DNA of 30,686 nt from Anaerolineaceae bacterium (GTDB lineage: Bacteria; Chloroflexota; Anaerolineae; Anaerolineales; Anaerolineaceae). Within the stretch, counting starts at the first letter, position 1. Each line of letters begins with the position of its first letter. Shown here piece by piece: positions 7,545 through 14,792 of this stretch. The notes beneath the pieces are model-generated. The model had not been told where the DNA came from, made no database searches, and saw only the letters and a list, made by a program, of their open reading frames with translations. The position numbers were made by a program, and so were the translations under genes. The DNA lies in contig WOZA01000149.1 of assembly GCA_011620505.1 (NCBI GenBank), positions 1 through 30,686 of the forward strand, read 5' to 3'.

Positions 7545-7590
7545 CAGAACCTCCGCATAATTCCGGGTTTATGGCCTTGTTAATAATTGA

Positions 7591-7599
7591 ATTATAGCA
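7591..7599 (-). promoter_or_regulatory. Extended -10 promoter of the ATP-cone kinase gene
   Basis: On the minus strand TGCTATAAT combines the extended TGn motif with a consensus -10 (7596-7591). It lies about 46 nt upstream of the start codon at 7544. No good -35 box is visible. Confidence 0.55.
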
Positions 7600-7713
7600 T
7601 TTCGATATAGCTCTTGCACGGGTAAGATTTTATCAATTCAATGTCGTGCGGTTCATTATCATCAAGGATTAACAAAACGCTTATGCGCATCGAAGAAAAT
7701 TGCCTGAGGTAAA

Positions 7714-7722
7714 TGTTATAAT
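7714..7722 (+). promoter_or_regulatory. Extended -10 promoter of the CpXC gene
   Basis: TGTTATAAT gives a perfect -10 (7717-7722) with the upstream TGn motif, 33 nt before the ATG at 7756. The -35 region is poor. It faces away from the promoter at 7591-7599 in the same divergent 211-nt gap. Confidence 0.55.
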
Positions 7723-7755
7723 GCACTCCTGAATAATTTATAGAAACGAGAAATT

Positions 7756-9111
7756 ATGGCAAAAACAATTGTTCCATGTCCCCAATGCCATCAGCCAATA
7801 ACCATTGAACTGACCCGGCTCTTCGATACCAATACCGATCCTGAAGCCAAGCAAAAGCTGCTCTCGGGATCCGCCAATTACTTCAAGTGCCCGGTCTGTG
7901 GCGCTCAGGGTGTCTATCCTACCCCGATTGTCTACCACGATCCCGACAAAGAACTGCTTCTGACCTTCTTCCCGCCGGATCTGCACACCCCAGTCAATGA
8001 GCAGGAGCGCATCCTTGGTCCGATGATCAAAAAAGCCATGGATGACCTCCCTCCGGAAAAGCGCAAGTCTTACCTTTTCCGTCCGCAGACGATGCTGACT
8101 CAACAGCGCCTGTTCGAAACAATCCTCGAAGCTGACGGAATCACCCCTGAGATGATTAAAGCCCAACAGGAAAAACTTCATCTCCTGCAGCAATTGCTTG
8201 GCGCCAGCGCTGAAGGCTTACCTGCAATGATTCAACAAAATGACGAGAAAATTGATGAAGAGTTCTTTATGCTCCTCAACTCCCTGGCACAGGCATCCGC
8301 TGCGGCAGGCGACCAGGAGAGCCTGGCAGCCCTGAACGCCGTCCAGAAGGCTCTCATTGAGCATTCCACGCTCGGCAAAACTGCCGCGATGGAAGCCGCT
8401 GAGACACAGGAGGCCGTCAAAGAACTTCAGGAACTGAGCAAAACCGGCCTCACCCGCGAAAAACTGCTGGACCTCCTGATCAGGAGCTCCAACTCAGACA
8501 TTCGGCTGACTACCATCGCCACCATGGCTCGCAGTGGGCTTGACTATACCTTCTTCCAGCTTCTATCCGACAAAATCGAAGCAAGCTCAGGGGAGGAAAA
8601 AGTTCAGCTCGAGTCGCTGCGCCAGCGTTTGCTGACCATCACCCAAGCTGTTGATGAAGCCATGAAAACCCAGCTTGAGGAAGCACGCAAGCTCGTAAAT
8701 GAGCTGCTGGCAGCCGAAGATGTTGAGAAAGCCACCCAGGAAGCCCTGCCGCGCATCAACCAGGCGGTCGTGGAAGTAATCAACCAGGAAGCCAAGGCTG
8801 CGCAAGCTGCTAAAGATGAGGCTAAACTGCGCAAACTGAGCCAGATCATTAATGTTATACAATCCGCAGATAGTTCCAACGCTTACCTTGGGTTGATCGA
8901 TGCCCTGCTTCAGGAAGAAAGTGCTGAAAACCGAGTAAAAATATTGGAGGAATCAGGCGATCTGGTCGACGATGAGTTTATGCAGCTGTTGGCAGGCTTG
9001 ATTGGTCAGTTGGAACAACAAGGCGATCAACAGGAAGTGCTCGACCAGTTAAAAGAACTAAACCGGGAGATCCTGCGCTTCACGATGAAACGTAACCTGC
9101 AATCCAGCTAA
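7756..9111 (+). CDS. CpXC-domain zinc-ribbon protein with long helical C-terminal region
   Basis: This 451-aa protein begins with a CpXC-type zinc ribbon: CPQC at residues 8-11 and CPVC at 45-48 form the two halves of a four-Cys metal site, followed by conserved VYHDPDKELLLTFFPP. From about residue 105 the rest is Ala/Glu/Gln/Leu-rich and almost certainly alpha-helical, with coiled-coil-like stretches (for example 285-370). No signal peptide or membrane segment is seen, so it is probably cytoplasmic. The family has no established biochemical role. The tail is much longer than the ribbon and suggests a scaffold or oligomer. It is convergent with the FHA regulator gene, with only 6 nt between them, and next to a Ser/Thr kinase. 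A link to phospho-signalling is possible but unproven. Confidence 0.75.
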   Translation: MAKTIVPCPQCHQPITIELTRLFDTNTDPEAKQKLLSGSANYFKCPVCGAQGVYPTPIVYHDPDKELLLTFFPPDLHTPVNEQERILGPMIKKAMDDLPPEKRKSYLFRPQTMLTQQRLFETILEADGITPEMIKAQQEKLHLLQQLLGASAEGLPAMIQQNDEKIDEEFFMLLNSLAQASAAAGDQESLAALNAVQKALIEHSTLGKTAAMEAAETQEAVKELQELSKTGLTREKLLDLLIRSSNSDIRLTTIATMARSGLDYTFFQLLSDKIEASSGEEKVQLESLRQRLLTITQAVDEAMKTQLEEARKLVNELLAAEDVEKATQEALPRINQAVVEVINQEAKAAQAAKDEAKLRKLSQIINVIQSADSSNAYLGLIDALLQEESAENRVKILEESGDLVDDEFMQLLAGLIGQLEQQGDQQEVLDQLKELNREILRFTMKRNLQSS

Positions 9112-9117
9112 GGAACA

Positions 9118-9762
9118 TCAGTGCGGTTCGTTTTGCAGCCGCAGTCCATGACCCCGAACGGTGACAATGTAATCGTAATCGGGGTCAATTTGATTAATGC
9201 GGTCGCGCAGGCGTCTCAGCAGCGCGTCAAAAGCCTGTTCAGTTACCCAATGGGTATCTTCTTCCCAGACCGCTTCGATCAATGCTTCACGGCTGACAAC
9301 CTCGCCGGAGTTTTTATATAACAACGCCAGCAGGTTGAACTGCTGCGCCGATAGAGGCGGATCCAACTCCACGCCGCGTACCCAAACGCGTCTCGAAGCG
9401 CTTTCGAGGCGAAGATTGAACATCTGCCCCAACTCCGGAGGTAAGTCGCTCAGCGGCAAAGTGGCATCGGAACTTAGAAAAAGAAAGGTCTGAGTCAGGG
9501 CGATTTGGATCTCGTCTGCTTCCACCAGTTTCACCTCTGCAGAAATGGGTTGGTTATTGACGAATGTGCCATTCTTGCTGCCCAAATCTTCCAGGGTGAT
9601 CCCTTTGCCCGTGTTGGTAACCCGGGCATGTTGCCGGGAGACCTGGCGGTCAGGAATCACAATGTCGCAATTCCCATCACGGCCGATCAATAGCTGACCC
9701 TTAATGACCCACTGCTGCCCGTTGAGCGGACCCTCATTTGCTATCAGGACTGGATCTTCCAT
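9118..9762 (-). CDS. FHA domain-winged helix transcriptional regulator
   Basis: This 214-aa protein combines a forkhead-associated domain with an OmpR/PhoB-type DNA-binding domain. The FHA part (about residues 5-95) shows the phosphothreonine-binding landmarks IGRDGNCDI (26-34), SRQHARV (42-48) and LGSKNGTFVN (60-69). The winged helix (about 115-210) has the typical LSAQQFNLLALLYKNSGEVV, the recognition-helix region VTEQAFDALLRRLRDRI and the wing VRGHGLRL. FHA replaces the usual receiver domain, so DNA binding is likely controlled by Thr phosphorylation rather than by Asp phosphorylation. The gene is divergent from a Ser/Thr kinase, an obvious candidate partner. No strong ribosome binding site precedes the ATG. 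Confidence 0.88.
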   Translation of the reverse strand: MEDPVLIANEGPLNGQQWVIKGQLLIGRDGNCDIVIPDRQVSRQHARVTNTGKGITLEDLGSKNGTFVNNQPISAEVKLVEADEIQIALTQTFLFLSSDATLPLSDLPPELGQMFNLRLESASRRVWVRGVELDPPLSAQQFNLLALLYKNSGEVVSREALIEAVWEEDTHWVTEQAFDALLRRLRDRINQIDPDYDYIVTVRGHGLRLQNEPH

Positions 9763-9796
9763 TTATCACATTTACCGTTTCAGACTATAATTTAAC

Positions 9797-9804
9797 ATTA
9801 TAAT
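9797..9804. promoter_or_regulatory. Palindromic -10 region shared by the FHA regulator and kinase genes
   Basis: ATTATAAT reads as TATAAT on both strands (minus 9802-9797, plus 9799-9804), between the divergent starts at 9762 and 9874. A second plus-strand TATAAT lies at 9786-9791. A symmetric core of this kind can serve promoters in both directions. -35 boxes are not clear. Confidence 0.4.
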
Positions 9805-9873
9805 GCAAACAGGCTGCTCAAACCTTACGCCGGAAAAATCAGCAGCTGAAGTCGATAAGAGAGAATACAGGTC

Positions 9874-10866
9874 ATGCCTTTTCAAACTCGCATTGGCGCC
9901 GTGCTTCATGAGCGCTATGAAATTGAACGCATCATCGGTCAGGGTGGATATGGCTTCATTTACCTTGCACAAGACCAACGCCTTGCCGGAAGGAAATGTG
10001 CTGTAAAACAAGTCAGTTATGACCCCACCTTTCCGCCTGCCATGCTGCAGGAAGCCCGGGACCAGTTTATGCGCGAGGCGACCGTGCTGGCGCGGCTTGA
10101 CCACCCCAATTTGCCCAAGGTTTCCGACTTCTTCTCGATTGAGGATAACGATTTCCTGGTGATGGATTATGTCCCTGGGGATGACCTGCGCGCACTCCTG
10201 GCAAAAGCGGAAAACAGCGGCAAATTCCTGCAGGAATCAGAGGTTTTGGGTTGGGCGCTGCAGATTGGCGACGCCCTGACCTATCTCCACAACCAGGACC
10301 CACCCATTCTTCACCGCGATATCAAACCCTCCAATATTAAGCTGACCCCAAGTGGTTTAGTAAAACTGGTGGACTTCGGTCTGGTGAAGCTGCTTGCTCC
10401 TGGAGAAGTTACCATCACGATCATGCAGGGGCAAGGCACTGCCCTTTATACGCCCCTGGAGCAGTACGGCGGCGAGAGCAGCCACACGGATGCCCGGGCT
10501 GATATCTATGCCTTTGCCTGCACGCTCTACCATCTGCTCACCAACTCCCCGCCTGCCAACGTGCGCGACCGCTTCCTCAACCCCGAAAGCCTGGCTGCGC
10601 CGCGCATGCTCAACCCTGCCATCTCGCCCAAGGTGGAGGAGGCAATCTTGTGGGGGATGGCGCTGCATCCCAACGATCGCCCCAAAGATGTGCGCGAATT
10701 CATCAAGGCGCTCACTGGTGAAAGCACCAGTCGACTGCGGCAGTTGAGCAGTCATTCAGGCAGCAGCAATAATGGTCAGCTTGGATCGGCTGAGATCCGC
10801 CTGGCGTGGATAGCGGCGGGGCTTACCTTTTTGAGTTTGTTTCTCACGATTATTCACAACCTGTAG
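9874..10866 (+). CDS. Membrane-anchored eukaryotic-type Ser/Thr protein kinase
   Basis: This 330-aa kinase has all key elements: a glycine loop GQGGYG (22-27), the ATP-anchoring Lys in CAVKQ (K45), the catalytic loop HRDIKPSN (D149, N154), DFG (167-169), an activation segment with GTALYTPLEQY and an invariant DIYAFACTLYHLL block. The catalytic domain ends near 283. A short Ser/Gln/Asn-rich linker follows, then one membrane segment (about 309-328) with only a few residues after it. The kinase therefore sits on the cytoplasmic face with no extracellular sensor domain, so signal input must come from elsewhere. It is transcribed divergently from the FHA regulator, which may be its substrate or reader. 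Activity is likely because no catalytic residue is missing. Confidence 0.92.
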   Translation: MPFQTRIGAVLHERYEIERIIGQGGYGFIYLAQDQRLAGRKCAVKQVSYDPTFPPAMLQEARDQFMREATVLARLDHPNLPKVSDFFSIEDNDFLVMDYVPGDDLRALLAKAENSGKFLQESEVLGWALQIGDALTYLHNQDPPILHRDIKPSNIKLTPSGLVKLVDFGLVKLLAPGEVTITIMQGQGTALYTPLEQYGGESSHTDARADIYAFACTLYHLLTNSPPANVRDRFLNPESLAAPRMLNPAISPKVEEAILWGMALHPNDRPKDVREFIKALTGESTSRLRQLSSHSGSSNNGQLGSAEIRLAWIAAGLTFLSLFLTIIHNL

Positions 10867-10925
10867 GCTGGATACAGTTCGAGCGTCCAGAAGCCTGGTT
10901 TGAGGGTGTTTAATCTTGGATTTGC

Positions 10926-13745
10926 TTAAAATTTAGAAGGCGATTTCATTCCCTCAACGCGCAGCCACCAGATAAGGGCAGCAAGCCAACCAAATAACAT
11001 CCCAATCATGGTCATCTCCACGATGAACCATGAGCTGCTTTCCTTTACCAATTCCACCAGGCTATCGATGCCCAGGGTAAGCAGAAGATACGCCAGCAGC
11101 CCGCCAATCAGGGTACAAAAACCCGAACGAATTGCCCAGTTGGACCCACCCCACCAGCGTAACCCAACCAGGAACGCCACACCAAAACCCGCAATTAGGA
11201 TCAGCACCACCAGGAACCAGTCCATCATGCGTGGGAAACCAGTGGTATTGGCTCCCGGTTCGGGACTCTCACTTGGGACAGGGGTCTGAATCGGAGGCGG
11301 GGTAATGGTGGGGGTGGGTTGAATGGTTGGAGTTGGCGTGGGCATGATGACCTGCGCCAGGCCGCCCTGGGTGTTCAGCACCAACGTGCCCGAAACCATT
11401 GCCGGTTCGCTGGCGGCAGTCACCTCAAAAATCCCATCCCGATCAATGCGGTAGCTAATTGTGGCAAGACCGTCAATAGTCGTAGCTTCAGGCTGAGCGA
11501 TGATGAGATCTTCTCCTGCCAGGCGAACCGTGAATCTCACGACGGTTCCATCCGGAACCGTGTGGTTATTTTTGTCGCGCACTGGTCCAGCCTGAATGTG
11601 CACTGTTTCTCCCATCCGAAATAGCGGCACGGGTGTAACCGGAGCGGAAAAAGGCGCATCAGGTGTGGGTGGTATTTCCATGGTGCTCATTGAGGTGGTT
11701 AGCAGGGCAATCGGGATGACTTGATTAGAGGTTGGGGCTGTTTGCTGACCGAGATCGTAACCGACTGTGTCAAGGCTGACTGGCAGCGAGCCGACGGGCT
11801 GCGCTTCCTGCATCAGCAAGCGGGCTGCGATCTCCAGAGCTGCCTGGGTTTTATCATACAAAGCGTAGTATGCTGTCAGCTTCGCGATTTCGGTGCTGTC
11901 AAGATAATAAGGCTCGCCATATGAGAAGACAATCACATTTTTATTCTGCAGGAGATCCACTCTCTCAGCCAACAAACGTTTTAGGGCATAGGTATGAGGC
12001 AAGTCCGGGTCAAGCCCCTGGAAGTTAATAATGACCCATTTCGAACGCCGCAGGTTATCGACCATGTAAGGGTCTGAAGGCGCAGAGACCTGGTCAATGA
12101 TTTCCATAAGCTGCGCGAAGCTGTATGAGGTGATACGCGATTCCGAGAGTTGCCGGCTCCCCCTGCTGCCATACAGCCTGGTAAGCGTGTTGGAGAACGC
12201 ATTGGTGGAGAGGTTGTTTATGTTCTCGCAACTGCTGCACTGACGCAACGAGCGGGTATCCGTGAAAATGGTGATGTATTCGGAGAACGAAGGGGGTTGA
12301 GGAAGCAAGCCAGCCAGAAATTCCTGCGAGGGAGCGATCAAGGTTGCGCCTTCACGGGCGGTTTTCAGGCTTACAGCAGACGACTTGCCAATAATTTCCA
12401 GATTTTCGGCGGGTGGTAAAACCTGCTCAATCTTGAACTCAGGGTAGCGGGAAAGCTTTTCCGCCAGGATGCGCCTGACAGAAGCATCCACCTGCTGCGC
12501 GAAGACGCTGTCTTCCTGGTATTTGGCAGTAAAGGAATCCAACGTTCGGCGGATGGTGGTGAACGCATCCAGGTCGTTATTGGCGTGGAAATTGTCGAGG
12601 TAAAGCAAATCATTTCCCGCCAGGAAAGCGGTCCGGGCGATATTAATCGGGTCAAACTCGCTGCCAGTCGGATCAAAGAAAAGCCGCACCGCGCGACTGC
12701 CCAGACTGTCGCTGACGGTCAATCCCCCAGCCTCGCGCCAGGCTGCGATCGGCTCCACGCCGAGCAACTGAGCAAGGGCAGCCTGGTCAAAGCTGACTGG
12801 CTTTGTCGTTGCGCGAATGTTGCCTTGAAGTCCCTGGAAACGGATGTGCGAAACCATAAAACCATCTGCCTGCTGCAGTTGATCTTCCGCGCCAGCTACG
12901 GCCATAAAAGGTGATAGTTCGATTTGCTTAAGCTGCTCGAGTGATTTCTGGATCGTGGACACTTCTTCGAGTGGCGGTCGGTCTGCTCCGCCAAGCCCTG
13001 GAAAGTGGCGGGCAATCACACTCATCTTTCCCTCGCTGCCGCTGTGCAGCCCTGCGATGTAAGCCTGCGCCAGCAACCCTACCCAATAGGGATCGCCGCC
13101 AAAAGTCTCCGTGCCCGCGTTTGCTGCCTGCAGGAGATCACTGGTATCCACCACATCCAGCGAAGGGCCGATGTACAGGTTGAAACCCAGCGCGGCAAGC
13201 TCCTGACCTAAAGCCTGCCCCACCTGCATGGCGTTTTCCTCGGACCAGGTGGCGCCAATTGCCATAGGGTTGGGTAACTGGGTTAGATCCTGAAGGAATT
13301 GATCCTGTTTGCCAGTTTCATCTTTTTGTGAAATACCAATGGTAAGGGGGATATATACGGGCAGATCTTGATCCTGTGCCTCGGGATTATTTGGGTCAAC
13401 TGCCGCCTGGCTTTTCTGCCAGGCTAGCTGCTGCAGTGTTTCAATCAGCAGCCTGGTTGAACTTGCTGTTTCCGTGCCGCTGAAGTTATCGTGAGAGCTG
13501 CTCAGCACCACGCCCCCAATGTGATAATCCCGGATGAGTTCTGCCAGTGCACCTTCGGGCGTGATGTCTCTCCCATCAAAGGTGATCAAGAAGAGCTGCC
13601 CCACCTTTTCTGCCGGCGTCATCTCAGCCATCAGAGCATCAACATCGCTTTGGGCAAGAACTGGTTTCGCGGGGAAAAAGATCGCCAGTGGTTGTACCAG
13701 CAAACCCAGCGCGAGCGCGAGCAGAAGCAGCCGGCGGACTTTCAC
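10926..13745 (-). CDS. Secreted, membrane-anchored GH3-like protein with C-terminal membrane segments
   Basis: This 939-aa protein starts at a GTG with GGAGG 6 nt upstream, 1 nt after the GDPD stop. A signal peptide (cleavage near VLAQ) precedes a GH3 N-terminal barrel of the NagZ/hexosaminidase type: MTPAEKVGQLFL, a RHFPG motif at about 246-250, and VSDSLGS with the presumed nucleophile Asp near 346. The Asp-x-His dyad that serves as acid/base in NagZ is not visible; DRPP follows HFPGLGGA instead. A second alpha/beta domain resembling the GH3 C-domain, an Ig-like module (about 715-800), a PTPT linker and three C-terminal membrane segments follow. It probably acts outside the cell on glycans, but activity is uncertain. 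The frame is open to 13784, but that start lies inside the GDPD gene and is less likely. Confidence 0.75.
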   Translation of the reverse strand: MKVRRLLLLALALGLLVQPLAIFFPAKPVLAQSDVDALMAEMTPAEKVGQLFLITFDGRDITPEGALAELIRDYHIGGVVLSSSHDNFSGTETASSTRLLIETLQQLAWQKSQAAVDPNNPEAQDQDLPVYIPLTIGISQKDETGKQDQFLQDLTQLPNPMAIGATWSEENAMQVGQALGQELAALGFNLYIGPSLDVVDTSDLLQAANAGTETFGGDPYWVGLLAQAYIAGLHSGSEGKMSVIARHFPGLGGADRPPLEEVSTIQKSLEQLKQIELSPFMAVAGAEDQLQQADGFMVSHIRFQGLQGNIRATTKPVSFDQAALAQLLGVEPIAAWREAGGLTVSDSLGSRAVRLFFDPTGSEFDPINIARTAFLAGNDLLYLDNFHANNDLDAFTTIRRTLDSFTAKYQEDSVFAQQVDASVRRILAEKLSRYPEFKIEQVLPPAENLEIIGKSSAVSLKTAREGATLIAPSQEFLAGLLPQPPSFSEYITIFTDTRSLRQCSSCENINNLSTNAFSNTLTRLYGSRGSRQLSESRITSYSFAQLMEIIDQVSAPSDPYMVDNLRRSKWVIINFQGLDPDLPHTYALKRLLAERVDLLQNKNVIVFSYGEPYYLDSTEIAKLTAYYALYDKTQAALEIAARLLMQEAQPVGSLPVSLDTVGYDLGQQTAPTSNQVIPIALLTTSMSTMEIPPTPDAPFSAPVTPVPLFRMGETVHIQAGPVRDKNNHTVPDGTVVRFTVRLAGEDLIIAQPEATTIDGLATISYRIDRDGIFEVTAASEPAMVSGTLVLNTQGGLAQVIMPTPTPTIQPTPTITPPPIQTPVPSESPEPGANTTGFPRMMDWFLVVLILIAGFGVAFLVGLRWWGGSNWAIRSGFCTLIGGLLAYLLLTLGIDSLVELVKESSSWFIVEMTMIGMLFGWLAALIWWLRVEGMKSPSKF

Positions 13746-13746
13746 T

Positions 13747-14496
13747 TCACCCCTCCAGGATCTGGCGGGCATGAGCAGGATCATTACAGATGATCATGTC
13801 CACGCCAAAAGCTTGCATGCGCCGCAGGTCATCTGGTTCATCCACCGTCCAAACATTCACCTTTTGCCCCAGTTTATGCCTGGATTGCACCAACTTGGCC
13901 GAAACATCCCGATAGTAAGGGTGCAGATCATCCGCCCCAAAGCGCCGACCCCAAAAACCGCGCATAGGCAATCCAAGCAACCCGGGTAAGGTCAGGAGAC
14001 CCGTTCTGATTTCCGGTGCCAGGGATTTTGCGCGCGGGAGGTTGCGGGCATTGAAAGAAGAAAGCAAAACGCTATCGCTAAGACCATGTTTTTTTATGAG
14101 TGCTACCACGAGTTCGGGAAGCTGATCTTTGGGAGTCTCATAATTTTTAAGTTCGACGTTGATCAGAAATTTACCGCCAAGATCGGCAAAAACCTCATCC
14201 AGCAGTGGAATTGGTTCGCCTTTGAATTCTGGGCTGAACCAACTACCGGCATCCAATTCTCGCAAAGCCGCAAATGGAGTACTGGCAACCTGCCCATGCC
14301 CGTTGGTGGTGCGGTCCAGCGTTTCATCGTGAATAACCACCAGTTTCTGGTCAGCGGAGAGCATCACATCCAACTCGATGCCGTCCGCGCCATTTTCCCA
14401 CGCCTGGCGGAACGCCGCCAGCGTATTTTCAGGGGCGTTTGCAGAATCCCCCCGATGGGCAATGATAAGCGGCTGGTGATTAGCAATTGATGACAT
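13747..14496 (-). CDS. Glycerophosphodiester phosphodiesterase
   Basis: This 249-aa GDPD-family enzyme would hydrolyse glycerophosphodiesters to glycerol 3-phosphate and an alcohol. Active-site residues are visible: HRG (H14, R15), the metal ligands E41 and D43 in GIELDV, and H56 in VVIHDETLDRTTNG. Later blocks, NVELKN and the C-terminal VNVWTVDEPDDL plus ICNDPA, also fit the family. No signal peptide is seen, so it is cytoplasmic. An earlier ATG at 14517 would place the -10 box inside the gene. The ATG at 14496 lies 7 nt after TATAAT and is preferred, which makes the transcript probably leaderless. It is followed directly by the GH3-like gene. Confidence 0.9.
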   Translation of the reverse strand: MSSIANHQPLIIAHRGDSANAPENTLAAFRQAWENGADGIELDVMLSADQKLVVIHDETLDRTTNGHGQVASTPFAALRELDAGSWFSPEFKGEPIPLLDEVFADLGGKFLINVELKNYETPKDQLPELVVALIKKHGLSDSVLLSSFNARNLPRAKSLAPEIRTGLLTLPGLLGLPMRGFWGRRFGADDLHPYYRDVSAKLVQSRHKLGQKVNVWTVDEPDDLRRMQAFGVDMIICNDPAHARQILEG

Positions 14497-14503
14497 TAGC
14501 GCA

Positions 14504-14512
14504 ATTATAGCA
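14504..14512 (-). promoter_or_regulatory. Extended -10 promoter of the GDPD-GH3 operon, next to the start codon
   Basis: TGCTATAAT on the minus strand has its last base at 14504, with 7 nt before the ATG at 14496. Transcription would begin at or one base before the A of the start codon, giving a leaderless mRNA. The same nonamer precedes the ATP-cone kinase gene. Confidence 0.55.
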
Positions 14513-14580
14513 TGCACAACTTTACGAACACAGTCGTTGTTCTGCTCTCAGATTTATCCGTGCTTCGTTTATCTAATGAA

Positions 14581-14724
14581 TCAAGCAGAGACGTGCAGTC
14601 CGTAGCTCCGCAGCCTTTGGATATTGCTGACCAAATCGCGGTTGCGGTTCTGACTCTTGCCGCACTCCCCCAGGCTCACTTCGTCGGGCGTTTTGATCCC
14701 GATAAACACTTGACTGCTGCCTGA
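14581..14724 (-). pseudogene. Fragment of a B12-binding-type radical SAM protein gene
   Basis: The minus strand from 14724 to a TGA at 14581 encodes about 47 residues that include VFIGIKTPDEVSLGECGK and SQNRNRDLVSNIQRLRSYGL. This closely matches the conserved VFIGIETP...NRDLV block in the radical SAM barrel of cobalamin-binding radical SAM proteins of the DUF4070 type. The CxxxCxxC cluster site, the B12-binding domain and the expected downstream GGFIVGFD segment are absent. A stop codon lies just upstream in frame and another closes the fragment. It is a gene remnant between the GDPD and ROK-like promoters. The coordinates cover only the recognisable part. Confidence 0.75.
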
Positions 14725-14777
14725 CCAGAAAATTCCTCATGTCGGTTGATTTTTCCCCCGGCTTTCGCGCAGCCGGT

Positions 14778-14783
14778 TATAAT
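14778..14783 (+). promoter_or_regulatory. -10 box of the ROK-like gene, next to the start codon
   Basis: TATAAT ends 9 nt before the ATG at 14793. It lies inside the longer open frame starting at 14739, so the downstream ATG is favoured and the mRNA would have almost no leader. Confidence 0.45.
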
Positions 14784-14792
14784 CCGAACATC

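Noticed and set aside
6687..7583. A long plus-strand frame opposite the ATP-cone kinase
   Set aside because: It is antisense to a gene with a good ribosome binding site and motifs, and its composition is the mirror of that gene.
10867..10925. A terminator between the kinase and the GH3-like gene
   Set aside because: Only a short CTGGA/TCCAG pairing without a T-run is present.
14512..14724. A 70-codon plus-strand frame between GDPD and the ROK-like gene
   Set aside because: The opposite strand carries recognisable radical SAM sequence, and this frame has no ribosome binding site or homology that I recognise.
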